A stretch of 64,000 bases of DNA, taken from Leguminivora glycinivorella. Its lineage: Eukaryota > Arthropoda > Insecta > Lepidoptera > Tortricidae. The stretch spans positions 9,231,001 to 9,295,000 of the forward strand of contig NC_062983.1 in assembly GCF_023078275.1 (NCBI RefSeq). Reading direction: 5' to 3'. Shown here piece by piece: positions 33,266-43,420 of the stretch. A program made the translations under genes and the position numbers. Each line of letters opens with the position of its first letter. Within the stretch, counting starts at the first letter, position 1. The notes below the pieces were generated by a model that saw only the letters and a list, made by a program, of their open reading frames with translations, did no database searches and was not told the origin of the DNA.

Positions 33266-33960
33266 CTGGTGTGACAACCGCCTAACCGCAATAGCAGACT
33301 CGTGTGATACAAATCTGACCCCAACGTAGGGAGTGCGAGCAAAGGTCCCCTGGGTTATCGTAGGGGGCAAATGCAATTACGCATACCACTTGTGTGCGGG
33401 GACGGGACGGACCCAAGTGGTTATGTGGGCTACCCACTAAACGATCCCCCCCCCCCCCCTGCCGCCATTGTGCGCTTTTCATCTACAGTACCACCAGCAC
33501 CATCAGTCCGCAGTGCAGAGCACCACCTCCGTAGGCCAGTCATAAAACAAACCTAACCTAACCAATCCTATCAATAGTTTGACAACTCGTTTTAGAATTA
33601 TGACTAATGATAATCTGGCAAGCAAATTATGTCAGAAAAAAGGGATCCGATATAAATCTTAACTTCTTAACACAATAAAAACTTCTAAAAACGTCATCTC
33701 ACGTCACCGGTTGATTGGATTGGATGGCACGCGATTTCAAATAAATGCTCGCTAAAGCGCTTAGTAGGTGCAATCGATAATCGATCGAATTCCGGAATGT
33801 AACGCGAATCGCGTGCAACTATCGACTCGAGCCCTACCCAACTCTTCACAGAAAGCGTTTCATTGACCGCAGCGATAGCGGAACCATTTTTATGTCCGGA
33901 TGTTATCCTCTATTCTCACTAGTGTCAATCGCTATTCTCAACCGATTCTCATGAATTTTT
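33266..33960. other. Non-coding with a C14 tract
   Basis: A run of 14 C lies at 33446-33459. Short ORFs around it show no motif. Nothing else was recognised. Confidence 0.45.
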
Positions 33961-34196
33961 AACCCCCGACGCAAAAACGACGGGGTGTTATAAGTTTGAC
34001 GTGTCTGTCTGTCTGTCTGTCCGTCTGGCTGTCTGTCTGTCTGTCTGTCTGTGTGTGTGTCTGTCTGTGGCATCGTAGCTCTTGAACGGATAAACCGATT
34101 TCGATTTAGTTTTTTTTTATTTGAAAGCTGTGTTAGTCGGGAGTGTTCTTAGCCATGTTTCATGAAAATCGATCCACTAGGTCGCGGTCGGGGGTT
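33961..34196 (+). mobile_element. MITE with CCCCCGAC ends and (CTGT)n core, copy 2
   Basis: It begins AACCCCCGACGCAAAAACGA and ends GGTCGGGGGTT, giving 10 bp inverted ends. A long (CTGT)n tract and GTGTGTGT follow the start. It is the best preserved of three copies (see 11036 and 59714). Confidence 0.75.
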
Positions 34197-35004
34197 TTTT
34201 CAAAATTTTAATTTTATTTAACCAGATTCTATGATGAACTCAATTTTTGGTCGACATTTTTTTTTTTGTAAAATTGCCATAAAGTGCCAATAACGGATAT
34301 GGCGCTTAAGACAATCGTGACTTGACTGTTACAATGGGTTTAAGATCTAAGTATTTTTCATCTTTATGTTTTCTAAGCATGTCGCGAAGGTCTACAACTC
34401 CCAGAGCCACTATAGTTTATGGTGTTCCATTAGTTCCATACATATACAGTCATGCAATAAGCTTAATCTTTGGTATGCTTATGAGGAGATCTGCTCCGTA
34501 AGTCCGTATGCTTTCAACTTTAATCATTTATTTATTACGCTTGCTAGGTGAATAAATATTTTGATAGGCGCATATGAAAGCTAGGGTGGAATCACATCTA
34601 TTAGCAATTCAGCATCGAGCCGCATTTTGTGTAATGAGAGATCGCTGCATGGTTTCATCTTTCTGATGCGTAGGAAAGCGTAAATGTGTTTATATTTAGT
34701 TTTTCCGTAAACGATTGTCATCACATCTTAACTAGTCCATAGAGTAAACTGACTCTGGTTCTTACCATTATTGCCACCGATACTGGAACTCGATCCTTTC
34801 TGCCAGATACTATGTTGCGTTCGCAGGCTGTTTAGTTCCGCTGAAACAAACATCAACCATATAATAGAACAAATAAAAATTTAGTCTCGGAAAATTTGAA
34901 AAGAGTAGCAATCGAAATAAAGATGTTATATTCTGAACTTATAATTTCTAGGCTTATACCCATTATACCTTACGTATTGATCGGCAATTCATTATACCTA
35001 TTAG
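34197..35004. other. AT-rich, nothing recognised
   Basis: ORF 34366-34551 has no motif. The stretch ends at the putative insertion point of the second LINE. Confidence 0.45.
34997..35004. repeat. Possible 8 bp target duplication, left copy
   Basis: CCTATTAG here and at 41199-41206 flank the second LINE. Eight bases can match by chance when flanks are searched by eye, so this pair is less secure than that of copy A. Confidence 0.5.
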
Positions 35005-35880
35005 AATGGGGGGGTGTTAGGTGGGGGTAGGTGCGTTAGTTCAGGTGTGCGATGCTGAGCTCACAACGTCTACCTCTACAAGTCTACCATACCACGTCCC
35101 CGTCGTCCATGGCACTGCCGCCGCGGGTCATGGACGAACCCGTCTCACTTGTGGGTCGGGTCGTACACCCTGGTAATGCTGGTGGTCAGTCGGGCGTCGC
35201 ACAATTACATCTACCCCGGACCACCAGTAGCCGAGTATGGAGGCGAGGTCATAACCCGCAAGGACCTAAAAGCCCAAGCGGGGTATGACAAACTATGGAG
35301 TTTTCCTTGCGACGTTGCTAGTAATCTGATTTCGATTGGATTGCTAGTTTCGTTGCTCGGACTCCCGGCTCCGCTTATGGAGTAGGTGGCATAAGCGGAC
35401 TATACACACCTGCCTGCGTATGTCCTGCGCAGTTGAACGCCGTACGTCGGGATGCAGGAGTCCTGGGGGCTGAGACCTACAGGGGGTCGGGGTGTTGTTA
35501 TCCCCTTAGGACGATACGCCCTTTTCGGTCCGAATTTCGGACTAAACGGTTGCCCTGCAGCTAGCCACTGCAGGGTAGTGGACACGCGTCCCGTACGGTT
35601 GAGGTGGTACGGTCCGCTGGCCAGATGTGGGGGGGGCGTTCTCTGGGAGGACGCTGGGGCTCGGCCATGCTGACGGGGCGAGGGCGGGTGGAACCACTGG
35701 AGGAAATGGGATCGTTTCCTTCAGCCACTCGTCTGCAGCACCCGATGTCGCGCATGAGACCCAACCCAATGCATCTATACCTTCCGGGTATTCCTGGTGT
35801 ACACTTTAGCTACATCCCCAACGTTGCGGGCTCCATGGAGGGTGGGAAGCACGGGAGGTGAATTATCAAAAATACAAACA

Positions 35881-37431
35881 ATGGAGAAACAAAGATCCAA
35901 CCCCAAAAACCAGCAGCAGGTCGCAGCTTCCACGGAAGCGCCTTGCGCTAACAAGGGAACGGTCGCTGCTTCCTCGGAAGCGCCTGAACCCAAGGCCACA
36001 ACGACCAATGCTCCCGCCACTGATGTGGCTGGTGAGCAACAGTGGCAACAGGTCTCAAAACGTAAGCGCACGCCGTCAGACATGCGCAAAAAACAAAAAC
36101 GCGCGGCCCTACGCGCAGACAAACAAGCCGCAGATAGGGACGGACGGCAACCAGCCGTCGCAGGACAGCCGACAAAGGCCCCTGCTGCTGATGTCAGCGC
36201 GAAGCAACCGCAACGCCCCGGCGAAAGCCAGGGTGGGGCACCGCAGCGCGCCGACAAAGGTGCACGTCCTGCACCGGGCGCGAAGGAGAAATCCAACGCG
36301 ACCGAGAAAGCGAGGCGCAAACGTGGGGGCAGAGGGAAGAAGGGAAAAGCGGCGCCAGACAAGCAGACTGGCACGGGCCCAGTACCCAAACGTCCTCGCC
36401 CCGACGACACACTATCGCCGAAAACAAGCTTTCCGAAGCGAACCAAAACTTCCACTGGTTCGGGTGTGGTAAGGAAGGCCGTCTCCTACGCTGACACTGT
36501 AGTCCTAAACGACCTGTATGTCGCAGTGATGACGGAACCCTTTAAGGACCTTACACCGGAACAAGTGGAAGAATTAAAGCTGACTCTGGAGACCAGCATC
36601 GTAGATCTGGTGGGCACTCCGAGCTCCAGCCCACACGCTCCGCACTGGCCCTCCTTCCGTGGGAAACCTTTCCACAGTGAAGGAGTGCTGAAACTACAGT
36701 GCGAGAGCAAAAGGGACGTAGAGTGGCTCAAGGACACCATAGCCACCTGCGTGTCACCAATTCCCGACACAAAACTGGTCGTGAAGCGCCAAATTGACAT
36801 TCCCCGACGGGTGAAGTCCGCTGTTCTGCTACCAAGCTGTTCGGAAGACGTCAGGACGATCCAGATCCTCCTACGTAGACAGAACCCTTGGTATCAGGTC
36901 AGCAGCTGGTCGCTTTACAATGTCGAGCGCCATGAAGGGACTACGTCTGGAGCCTTCCTGGTTCTCGGCATCCCGGCAGACCAGATTCCGGGAATTATAG
37001 CAAGGGAGCGTAGGCTTGCCTATAAACTGGGCAACGCCTACATCCGATTCTTCAACAGCAGTGGCAAGCTGCTTGATGCGCCGCCACCTGTTGAGACTGC
37101 GACGGCTACTGTAGTGAGCGGTGCCCTCTCCGCTGCGAAGCAGAGAGAATGCACCGCTCCTAATACAGAAGCTGGCGCGTCGGTGTCGGAGGTTAGCGAA
37201 CCGAGCTCCGTCGAGAGACAGAGCTCGACAGGCGAACCTGCGGTCCCCCATCCAACCTCCAGCGCAAGCGAGAGGGCGGAAGGGGCGTCAGCCTGCCCGC
37301 TGACAACCCCGCGCGAGGACGCTGATGACAGCGACCTTGAGAGGGATGTCGCGCAGCTGATGGACCACGACGCCCCGCTAGAATCGGACGAGGAGATGAG
37401 CATCAGAGATGGCTCCTCCACCCCTAACTAA
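35881..37431 (+). CDS. LINE copy B ORF1 protein
   Basis: 516 codons from the ATG at 35881 (CAAACAATGG); the open frame extends to an upstream ATG at 35797, but 35881 matches copy A's start context. The first 200 residues are Ala/Lys/Arg/Pro-rich and basic (KRKRTPSDMRKKQKR near 60-75, RKRGGRGKKGKAA near 150-160). A folded part at about 215-410 (SYADTVVLNDLYVAVMTEPF to NAYIRFFNSSGKL) corresponds to the conserved region of copy A. An acidic Ser/Glu-rich tail follows (VERQSSTGEP, SDLERDVAQL). No CCHC zinc knuckle is present. Role: binding element RNA in the retrotransposition particle. Intact. Confidence 0.85.
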   Translation: MEKQRSNPKNQQQVAASTEAPCANKGTVAASSEAPEPKATTTNAPATDVAGEQQWQQVSKRKRTPSDMRKKQKRAALRADKQAADRDGRQPAVAGQPTKAPAADVSAKQPQRPGESQGGAPQRADKGARPAPGAKEKSNATEKARRKRGGRGKKGKAAPDKQTGTGPVPKRPRPDDTLSPKTSFPKRTKTSTGSGVVRKAVSYADTVVLNDLYVAVMTEPFKDLTPEQVEELKLTLETSIVDLVGTPSSSPHAPHWPSFRGKPFHSEGVLKLQCESKRDVEWLKDTIATCVSPIPDTKLVVKRQIDIPRRVKSAVLLPSCSEDVRTIQILLRRQNPWYQVSSWSLYNVERHEGTTSGAFLVLGIPADQIPGIIARERRLAYKLGNAYIRFFNSSGKLLDAPPPVETATATVVSGALSAAKQRECTAPNTEAGASVSEVSEPSSVERQSSTGEPAVPHPTSSASERAEGASACPLTTPREDADDSDLERDVAQLMDHDAPLESDEEMSIRDGSSTPN

Positions 37432-38551
37432 CGTCACACAAACCAACCTCCAGCATAAACAAGCCGCAACGGCTACCTTGCGAAGAATGCTGGAGGTCAA
37501 CAACGAGGCCGTCGCCCTTATCCAGGAGCCGTGGATAAGGAAGGGCAGAATCTGCGGTCTAAACAACATCGGAGGTAAGCTACTTCTGGACACAACTGTA
37601 ACCAATCCACGCACTTGCATATATATCCCCAAACAAATCAACGCAGTTTTAATGAATGAGTTCTGTTCCAGAGACTTGACTACGGTCAGGCTCCAGAGTA
37701 ACTGCGCCAGCAGCCCAGAGTTAATCATAGCGTCTGCCTACCTGCCGGGCGACGCGGACATACCGACGGTCGAGCTGGCAAACCTCATCCAATACTGCGA
37801 AAACAAGAAGCTTGAGCTGATCGTCTCGGCGGATGCGAACGCGCACCACAGGCTGTGGGGCAGCGAATCTTCCAATAGACGAGGTGAGGACCTAGTAGAG
37901 TTTCTATTCTCCACCAACCTTAAGCTCATGAACAGGGGGTCGGAACCCACGTTCGTGACCTCCAGATTCCAAACTATTATCGACATCACACTCGCTACGG
38001 AAAGAGCATCGCAAATGATCTCCGATTGGCACGTGTCAAATGACCTGTCATGCTCCGACCATAGATGGGTAAGATACAAACTAAGCGTTGAGACTCCAAA
38101 ACCTGAACCCTGGCGCAACCCGAGACGTACGGACCGCGTCAAGTTCAACAGGTTATTGTCTAGCAATCCGGAACTCGCAGTGCTCCCAGGAAGCTACGCG
38201 GAACCTGCTGACATAGAGGCACACGTAAATAAACTAACAGATATACTAACGGAAACGTTTACTAGCACTTGTCCACTAACAACACCCTCGACTAAGGCCG
38301 ACAGCCGGAAAGGCTGGTGGGGACCTGAACTCGAGAAACTGCGAGGAAAACTTCGCAAACTGTTCAATAGAGCAAAGAATACTAGGAGGGCGACCGACTG
38401 GGAAGCGTACAAAGCGACCCAAGCGCTGTACAAAAATCGCATCCGAGAACGGAAACGCGATTGCTGGAGGGCCTTCTGCACCAACATCGAGACCAACTCT
38501 CAGGCTGCCAGGGTAAAAACATTCTCTCCAGCGACCCCGCCAGAAATGTAG
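37409..38551 (+). CDS. LINE copy B ORF2, endonuclease part
   Basis: 380 open codons beginning inside ORF1 (23 nt overlap, +1 frame) with MAPPPLTNVTQTNLQHKQAA. Endonuclease motifs: ALIQEPW, ASAYLPG, SADANAHHRLWG, IDITLAT and SDHRW, all catalytic positions retained. A linker GWWGPELEKLRGKLRKLFNR follows. After about codon 369 the frame runs into 11 unrelated codons and a stop at 38551, because one base is missing in an A-run at 38515-38519 (GTAAAAAC). The true continuation is in the -1 frame. Confidence 0.88.
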   Translation: MAPPPLTNVTQTNLQHKQAATATLRRMLEVNNEAVALIQEPWIRKGRICGLNNIGGKLLLDTTVTNPRTCIYIPKQINAVLMNEFCSRDLTTVRLQSNCASSPELIIASAYLPGDADIPTVELANLIQYCENKKLELIVSADANAHHRLWGSESSNRRGEDLVEFLFSTNLKLMNRGSEPTFVTSRFQTIIDITLATERASQMISDWHVSNDLSCSDHRWVRYKLSVETPKPEPWRNPRRTDRVKFNRLLSSNPELAVLPGSYAEPADIEAHVNKLTDILTETFTSTCPLTTPSTKADSRKGWWGPELEKLRGKLRKLFNRAKNTRRATDWEAYKATQALYKNRIRERKRDCWRAFCTNIETNSQAARVKTFSPATPPEM

Positions 38552-41043
38552 GCTCCCTGAGGAAAACTGATAACAGCTACACGACTACCGACAGTGAGAC
38601 TTGCAAGCTGTTACTCGACACACACTTCCCCGACTGCTCCGTCACGGAGGAGACTTCATGGGAAGGGGCGGACAGGCAAAGGTTAGTACAACCAACTGCA
38701 GCCGCCATGGACACTGCCACTAGAGCCGTAACACTGGAAAAGGTACTATGGGCAATAAACAGTTTCTCTCCATACAAGGCGGCTGGGCTAGACGGCATCT
38801 TCCCGGGACTCCTCCAGTGGGGTAAGGACATCATCGCGCCGCACCTAATAGTAATCTACAGAGCCTGCCTAATTCACGGTTACATCCCTGTGAAATGGAG
38901 AGAAGTAAAAGTGGTATTCATACCCAAACCAGGTAAGAACGATTATACGCAACCAAAGGCATATAGGCCAATAAGCCTGACATCCTTCCTACTAAAAACA
39001 ATGGAAAGGCTCTGCGATCGCGATCTCAGAGACGGGGCACTGCTGCGTAATCCTCTTCACCACCAACAACACGCCTATTCCTCAGGCAAATCAACGGAAT
39101 CTGCACTACATAGTGTGATATCACCAATAGAAGATGCTCTATCAACTAAATCATCAGCACTTGTAGCCTTCATCGACGTAGAAGGGGCTTTCGACAAGAC
39201 GCAATTCAACAGCATAAGCCAAGCACTGCTAAACCATGGCGCTGACAAGACCATATCCTCATGGATTGACAGCATGCTAAGGAACAGAGCAGTGCAGGTA
39301 AACGTGAATAGCAACACAAGGGCCATTGTATCCAGAGGCTGCCCGCAGGGAGGGGTAATCTCGCCACTCTTGTGGAACCTCGTGGTTGACAGCCTCATTA
39401 GAGCGCTCAACGAGGCCGGCTATTATACCGTGGGCTATGCAGACGATGTAGCTATCCTCATTAGAGGGAAGTTCGAGCCAGTCCTATGCGACCTAATGCA
39501 GGGCGCGCTCAAAATCGTCGAACAATGGTGCTCGGAGCAGGGACTATCCGTAAATCCATCCAAAACTGAATTAGTACTGTTCACGAAAAAGCGTAGTATA
39601 AGGAACCTTCAGTTACCTAAGCTCCAGGGAGTGACACTAGCACTTACCAGAGAGGTAAAGTATTTAGGTGTCACACTGGATGACAAACTGCTATGGAATA
39701 AACATCTTGAAAATAAACTAGATAAAGCCCGCATCACATTCTGGCAGTGCAAGAGACTTCTGGGTAAGACCTGGGGCCTTCACCCAAGAATCACCATGTG
39801 GTTATATACTGCAGTGATACGGCCTATTCTTGCATACGGCGCTGTGGTTTGGTGGCCTAGAACCAAACTCACCACAGCGAGGAATAAACTGCAGCGTTTC
39901 CAAAGGTTAGCAAGCATTGCTACCACGGGCTGCATGCGAACTACACCCTCAGAGGCCCTGGAGGTCCTTTTAGGACTACCGCCCCTGGACCTATTCATAC
40001 AGCAAGAGGCGGCCTCCGCGGCGGTGAGGCTTAAATCACTCAACCTCTGGGGTGCATCGAACGGGGCTCACACCATGATCCTTAGGAACGCCATTGACTA
40101 CCAACCACTAATGATGGCTCCTAATGACAGGGTACCCAAAGTATACGTCTTCAACAGAAAATACAACATACAACTTGTTGAGGAGGAAAACGATTGGTCG
40201 AGAATACACGAACTACGCATATACACCGACGGTTCTAAAACCAAGACAGGGTCGGGTGCGGGCGTGTATTCTCCCGAAATAAACACGCATATCTCAACAG
40301 CCTTAGGCGAATATAGCTCCATCTACCAATGTGAATGCTTCGCCATTATACAGGCTGCCAACGCAGTGGCTAAGCGACGTATCACAAACCAAGAGATACG
40401 CATCGTGTCTGACAGCGCTGCAGTACTGCGAGCCCTAGATAGTAAGACCATTCAGTCCGGGCTCATACTAGAGTGCCACCGAGCATTGGAGGTGATAGGG
40501 TCAAACAACCTAGTCACGCTACAATGGATAAAGGGGCACAGCGGCTCTCTAGGGAACGACGCAGCAGACGAGCTGGCCAGAAAAGGTTCGGACCGGAAAG
40601 CGACTGGGCCAATCCCGATGCTTCCCTTACCGTTTGGTCAACTCAGGTCATGGATGCGTCAAAAAACCAGAACACAACACGCTGAACAATGGGCAAACAC
40701 CAGTACCTGTAGACATTCCCGGGAAGTAGTGCCACACCCGGATACGCGCTTAACAAAGCGCCTACTAACTCTGAATAGAGCATCGCTACGAATAATCGTA
40801 GGCAACATTACTGGACACTGCCCACTTAACAAACATTTACATGTTATAGGTAAGACCGACAGCCCTCTATGTCGAGGATGCCTGTCGGCCGAAGAAACGG
40901 TCGCCCACGTCATCCTGGAATGCGAGGGAGTGAACACACAACGGGCTCAAATCCTCAAAACGACGAGGTCACTCCGAGAAGCCTGTGGAGACACCAGGAG
41001 GATCCTGCGCTTCTGGGCGGAGTTAGGCTGGCTAGACCCCTAG
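38518..41043 (+). CDS. LINE copy B ORF2, reverse transcriptase and RNase H part
   Basis: About 841 codons. After a short linker to VGSLRKTDNSY, RT blocks appear in order: YRPISLTSFLLKTMERL, FIDVEGAFDKTQF, GCPQGGVISPLLWN, GYADDVAILI (YADD box) and KYLGVTLDDKLLW. RNase H blocks: IYTDGSKTKTGSGAG, QCECFAI, VSDSAAVLRAL and IKGHSGSLGNDAADELA. A C-terminal CRGCLSAEETVAHVILEC gives the CX2CX7HX4C motif. Every catalytic residue is kept, so only the upstream single-base frame break disables the ORF. Homologous to copy A along its length but clearly diverged. Confidence 0.88.
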   Translation, partial: NILSSDPARNVGSLRKTDNSYTTTDSETCKLLLDTHFPDCSVTEETSWEGADRQRLVQPTAAAMDTATRAVTLEKVLWAINSFSPYKAAGLDGIFPGLLQWGKDIIAPHLIVIYRACLIHGYIPVKWREVKVVFIPKPGKNDYTQPKAYRPISLTSFLLKTMERLCDRDLRDGALLRNPLHHQQHAYSSGKSTESALHSVISPIEDALSTKSSALVAFIDVEGAFDKTQFNSISQALLNHGADKTISSWIDSMLRNRAVQVNVNSNTRAIVSRGCPQGGVISPLLWNLVVDSLIRALNEAGYYTVGYADDVAILIRGKFEPVLCDLMQGALKIVEQWCSEQGLSVNPSKTELVLFTKKRSIRNLQLPKLQGVTLALTREVKYLGVTLDDKLLWNKHLENKLDKARITFWQCKRLLGKTWGLHPRITMWLYTAVIRPILAYGAVVWWPRTKLTTARNKLQRFQRLASIATTGCMRTTPSEALEVLLGLPPLDLFIQQEAASAAVRLKSLNLWGASNGAHTMILRNAIDYQPLMMAPNDRVPKVYVFNRKYNIQLVEEENDWSRIHELRIYTDGSKTKTGSGAGVYSPEINTHISTALGEYSSIYQCECFAIIQAANAVAKRRITNQEIRIVSDSAAVLRALDSKTIQSGLILECHRALEVIGSNNLVTLQWIKGHSGSLGNDAADELARKGSDRKATGPIPMLPLPFGQLRSWMRQKTRTQHAEQWANTSTCRHSREVVPHPDTRLTKRLLTLNRASLRIIVGNITGHCPLNKHLHVIGKTDSPLCRGCLSAEETVAHVILECEGVNTQRAQILKTTRSLREACGDTRRILRFWAELGWLDP

Positions 41044-41100
41044 CTGGCAAATACAGCACGCACAATGGCCTCTATCTTTGAGGCTAAGTGCGGAAACCGG

Positions 41101-41140
41101 ATAACCATAACATAACCATAACCATAACCATAACCATAAA
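41101..41140 (+). repeat. (CCATAA)n 3' tract of LINE copy B
   Basis: Roughly six ATAACC/CCATAA hexamers follow the last gene-like sequence. Hexamer-type tails occur in several LINE clades in place of poly(A). It is not the insect telomere repeat TTAGG. Confidence 0.75.
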
Positions 41141-41198
41141 AATAACAACGGTAATATAAATCCAGTAAAACAAACCGTGAATCATAAAATAAAATAAT

Positions 41199-41206
41199 CC
41201 TATTAG
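41199..41206. repeat. Possible 8 bp target duplication, right copy
   Basis: CCTATTAG, matching 34997-35004. Confidence 0.5.
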
Positions 41207-41321
41207 CGATTTCTTGTTTACATTCTAGTAGTAGGAGAGGATCTATTCAAACAATGGTGTTATTGTGATTTCAATAGTTCAACATGCATATTATTATTAT
41301 TTTTTCACCACATCAACTGTT

Positions 41322-41567
41322 AAAGCTCGGCCACACATGCGCGTTTTGATAACGTAGGCGGAGCGGTAGCGGAGCGCAACGATAGCGGTGCGCCGGACGA
41401 ACGCTGGCGTTGCGCCCAGCGGACGCCGGCGGGAACTAACGAGCGCGGATTGCCAGCGGAATGCGCGCGGATTACGAGCGGAACGCAGGCGTTCCGCCGG
41501 CGCACCGCTATCATTGCGCTCCGCTAACGATACGCTATCAAAACGTCTTATGTGTGGCGGAGGCTTT
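41322..41567. mobile_element. GC-rich foldback MITE
   Basis: AAAGCTCGGCCACACATG (41322) is complementary with few mismatches to ATGTGTGGCGGAGGCTTT (41550-41567). Pairing continues through GCGGAGCGCAACGATAGCG and GTGCGCCGG. The GC-rich centre carries repeated GCGGA/GCGCG phrases. The ORFs on both strands here are artefacts of the palindrome. Confidence 0.8.
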
Positions 41568-41794
41568 AAAGATTAATTTTGCTATTCGAAAACGGATTGC
41601 TAAATTGCATTTTATCCACAAGAGTGCAAAGTAATTTCATACAAATTTTAACTTGATGCCTTGACCTGGCTGGTAGAATTTTATTTAGCTACAAATAATT
41701 ATTTTGAATCTTAATTATTGAATGGATTGCTGGATTTGATTTAGTTTGATGTTTTATAGTCAATATTTTGTTCGTGTTGGTGTGGTGAAAAAGT

Positions 41795-41985
41795 TTGTGT
41801 TTCACTCGGTGGCAAAGTTTGTTTAACCTACGTGCCTTGAAACCCTCGCAACACTCAAGATTCCACTTTTTGAACCACTCGCTATGCTCGCAGTTCAATA
41901 TTGGAATCTTTCGCTTGCTCGGGTATCAATATTGACATTTGACATGCACGTACGGTTAAACAGCAACTTTGCCCCCTTGTGAACT
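41795..41985. repeat. Diverged relative of the 7471/9989 repeat
   Basis: TTTCACTCGG, GAACCACTCGCTATGCTCGC, GAATCTTTCGCTTGCTCGG and AACTTTGCCCCCTTGT follow the same order as in 10200-10410. Substitutions are many, so this is an older copy. Confidence 0.6.
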
Positions 41986-42318
41986 ATTACTGTCCTCTTG
42001 GTTGGAAAGCATCAAATTTTAGACCACTGCGCTGAACGAAGTTTCATCAATAAAATTGTCAGTAAGAATATGTCAAAATTTCCCATTTCAGGGTTAAACA
42101 AGCTTTACAAAAAGCAGTGCCATCAAGTTAACAACATGTCCAGTTAAACCCAAGGTTCTACTTAACTGCCTTTTAAGGAGGTTCCAGTTAAGTAGATTAT
42201 TGTCCTTGCTCGTGGTAAAGACAGATAAATATAGACTGCCAATCTTAGTAATCACCTGCGGTGTCGTAACGTAACTGTTAATGATGGCGGACAGGACTAA
42301 AAAGAATCCATGACATAT
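41986..42318. other. Non-coding
   Basis: Nothing recognised; the ORF crossing it belongs to the following repeat. Confidence 0.4.
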
Positions 42319-42500
42319 CCACACTAATATTATAAATGAGAAAGTGTGTGTGTGTCTGTTTGTTTGTCCGTCTTTTACGGCAAAACGGAGCGACAAATTG
42401 TCGTGATTTTTTAAGTGGAGGTAGTTGAAGGGGATGGAGATGGACATAGGCTACTTTTTGTCTCTTTCTAACGCGAGCGAAGCTGCGGGCAAAAGCTAGT
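42319..42500 (-). repeat. CTAGCTTTTGCCCGCGGC repeat, copy 4
   Basis: Inverted copy: CCACACTAATATTATAAATG to GCGGGCAAAAGCTAGT. Same limits as the other four copies. Confidence 0.75.
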
Positions 42501-42613
42501 ATTTTTAATAATTTGAGTTTCGACTGCCACTGGACATTTATAATATCCATTAAATTTATTATGGCCTAAAAAGAATATTAACATAAAATATGGTTTAGAT
42601 CAAGTAACTCACG

Positions 42614-42895
42614 ATAAAGCTGTGGTGGCCGAGTGGATATGATGCCCGACTTTCAATTCGGAGGTCGCAGGTTCAAATCCTAGCTCGTATTGTACCAATG
42701 AGTTTTTCAAAACACGTACGTAATGAAATTTGACATTCACGAGTAGCTTTTCGGCGAAGAAAAACATCGTGAGGAAACCTGCAATACCAGCATACATCTG
42801 CGGAGTTATTCAAAGTTGTATGTGATGTCCCCAATCCGCAAAGGGCTAGCATACATGCATGTGTCCAGCAGTGGGACGAATACTATAGTCTCAAT
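42614..42895 (+). mobile_element. tRNA-headed SINE, family B
   Basis: The head contains TGGCCGAGTGG (pol III A box, 42626-42636) and GGTTCAAATCC (B box, 42670-42680) in the usual spacing for a tRNA-derived promoter. The body has GAAAAACATCGTGAGGAAACC, GTCCCCAATCCGCAAAGGGC and GTGTCCAGCAGTGGGACG, known to me from lepidopteran SINEs. It cannot be a working tRNA: the cloverleaf does not close and SINE body follows immediately. Confidence 0.8.
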
Positions 42896-43162
42896 TATTT
42901 ACAATTCACGATGTCGCGCATATATTGAATATTACAAAGCATGCAACTTCGTAAATGAAACAATCACATGATATTAATAGATTTTAAGTAAAGCGACAAA
43001 AAAAAATCCAATTGATGCCATACGACTAAATAAATAAATAGATAAAATTGTACCGTAAAAGTTGAAATGTCGACATACACTGCTGTGTCTATTATGCCTT
43101 TTGGATTTTTATCAAAAGGATAATTTACAGACTATTTATACCTATTGTGTCTTAAATTATGC
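42896..43162. other. AT-rich, nothing recognised
   Basis: No feature was seen apart from a short AAATAAATAAATA run at about 43030. Confidence 0.45.
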
Positions 43163-43420
43163 CTAAAATATCTGGGCGACCGAGCTTCGCTCGGTTCTAT
43201 TTTAATATATCACGTCTTTAGATAAAAGAAAACCTCATGAAAACTCGAAAATTCGCGTTTTCCGGGATCTAAGGCTACGCTAGATCGATTTTTCACCCCC
43301 GAAAACACCCACATAACAAACTTCAGCGAAATCGTTAGAGCGGTTTTTCCGAGATCGTCGGTATATATATATATAAATAAATAAATAAATAAATATACAA
43401 GAATTGCTCGTTTAATAGTA
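43163..43420. repeat. GACCGAGCTTCGCTCGG repeat, copy 2
   Basis: Matches 17040-17400 in block order: CGACCGAGCTTCGCTCGGTT, TCACGTCTTTAGATAAA, CCGGGATCTAAGGCTACGCT and AACTTCAGCGAA. It ends in (TA)n and (AATA)n followed by ATACAAGAATTGCTCGTTTAA, a phrase also at 18055. The A-rich tail suggests a retroposon on the plus strand. Confidence 0.6.

Larger units (their letters stand above)
35005..41198 (+). mobile_element. Full-length non-LTR retrotransposon, LINE copy B
   Basis: A second element with the same plan as copy A: G-rich start (AATGGGGGGGTGTTAGG), a long leader to 35880, ORF1, overlapping ORF2 with endonuclease, RT and RNase H, then a 3' end with a (CCATAA)n tract. The leader shares blocks with copy A's, for example CTATACACACC(T/C)(G/A)CCTG and GTCCTGCGCAGT-like phrases, but is clearly diverged, so these are different subfamilies. 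The outer limits rest on the 8 bp duplication and are approximate; the coding part is secure. Confidence 0.85.

Noticed and set aside
35775..36455. 226-codon minus-strand ORF
   Set aside because: Antisense shadow of LINE copy B ORF1, caused by its GC-rich codon bias.
41101..41140. Telomeric repeat
   Set aside because: The unit is CCATAA, not insect TTAGG; it is the 3' tract of a LINE.
21562..41198. R1 elements marking an rDNA locus
   Set aside because: No 28S rRNA sequence flanks either LINE, and the ORF1s lack CCHC knuckles. Copy A sits in another LINE.
21562..41198. LINE copies A and B as one recent segmental duplication
   Set aside because: Their proteins and leaders are clearly diverged, the flanks differ and each has its own target duplication; they are separate insertions of related subfamilies.
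41320..41576. Overlapping ORFs on both strands in a GC-rich island
   Set aside because: The region is a foldback MITE, and open frames on both strands are expected from the palindrome.
42614..42690. tRNA gene on the plus strand
   Set aside because: The tRNA-like head lacks a closing acceptor stem and continues into a SINE body.
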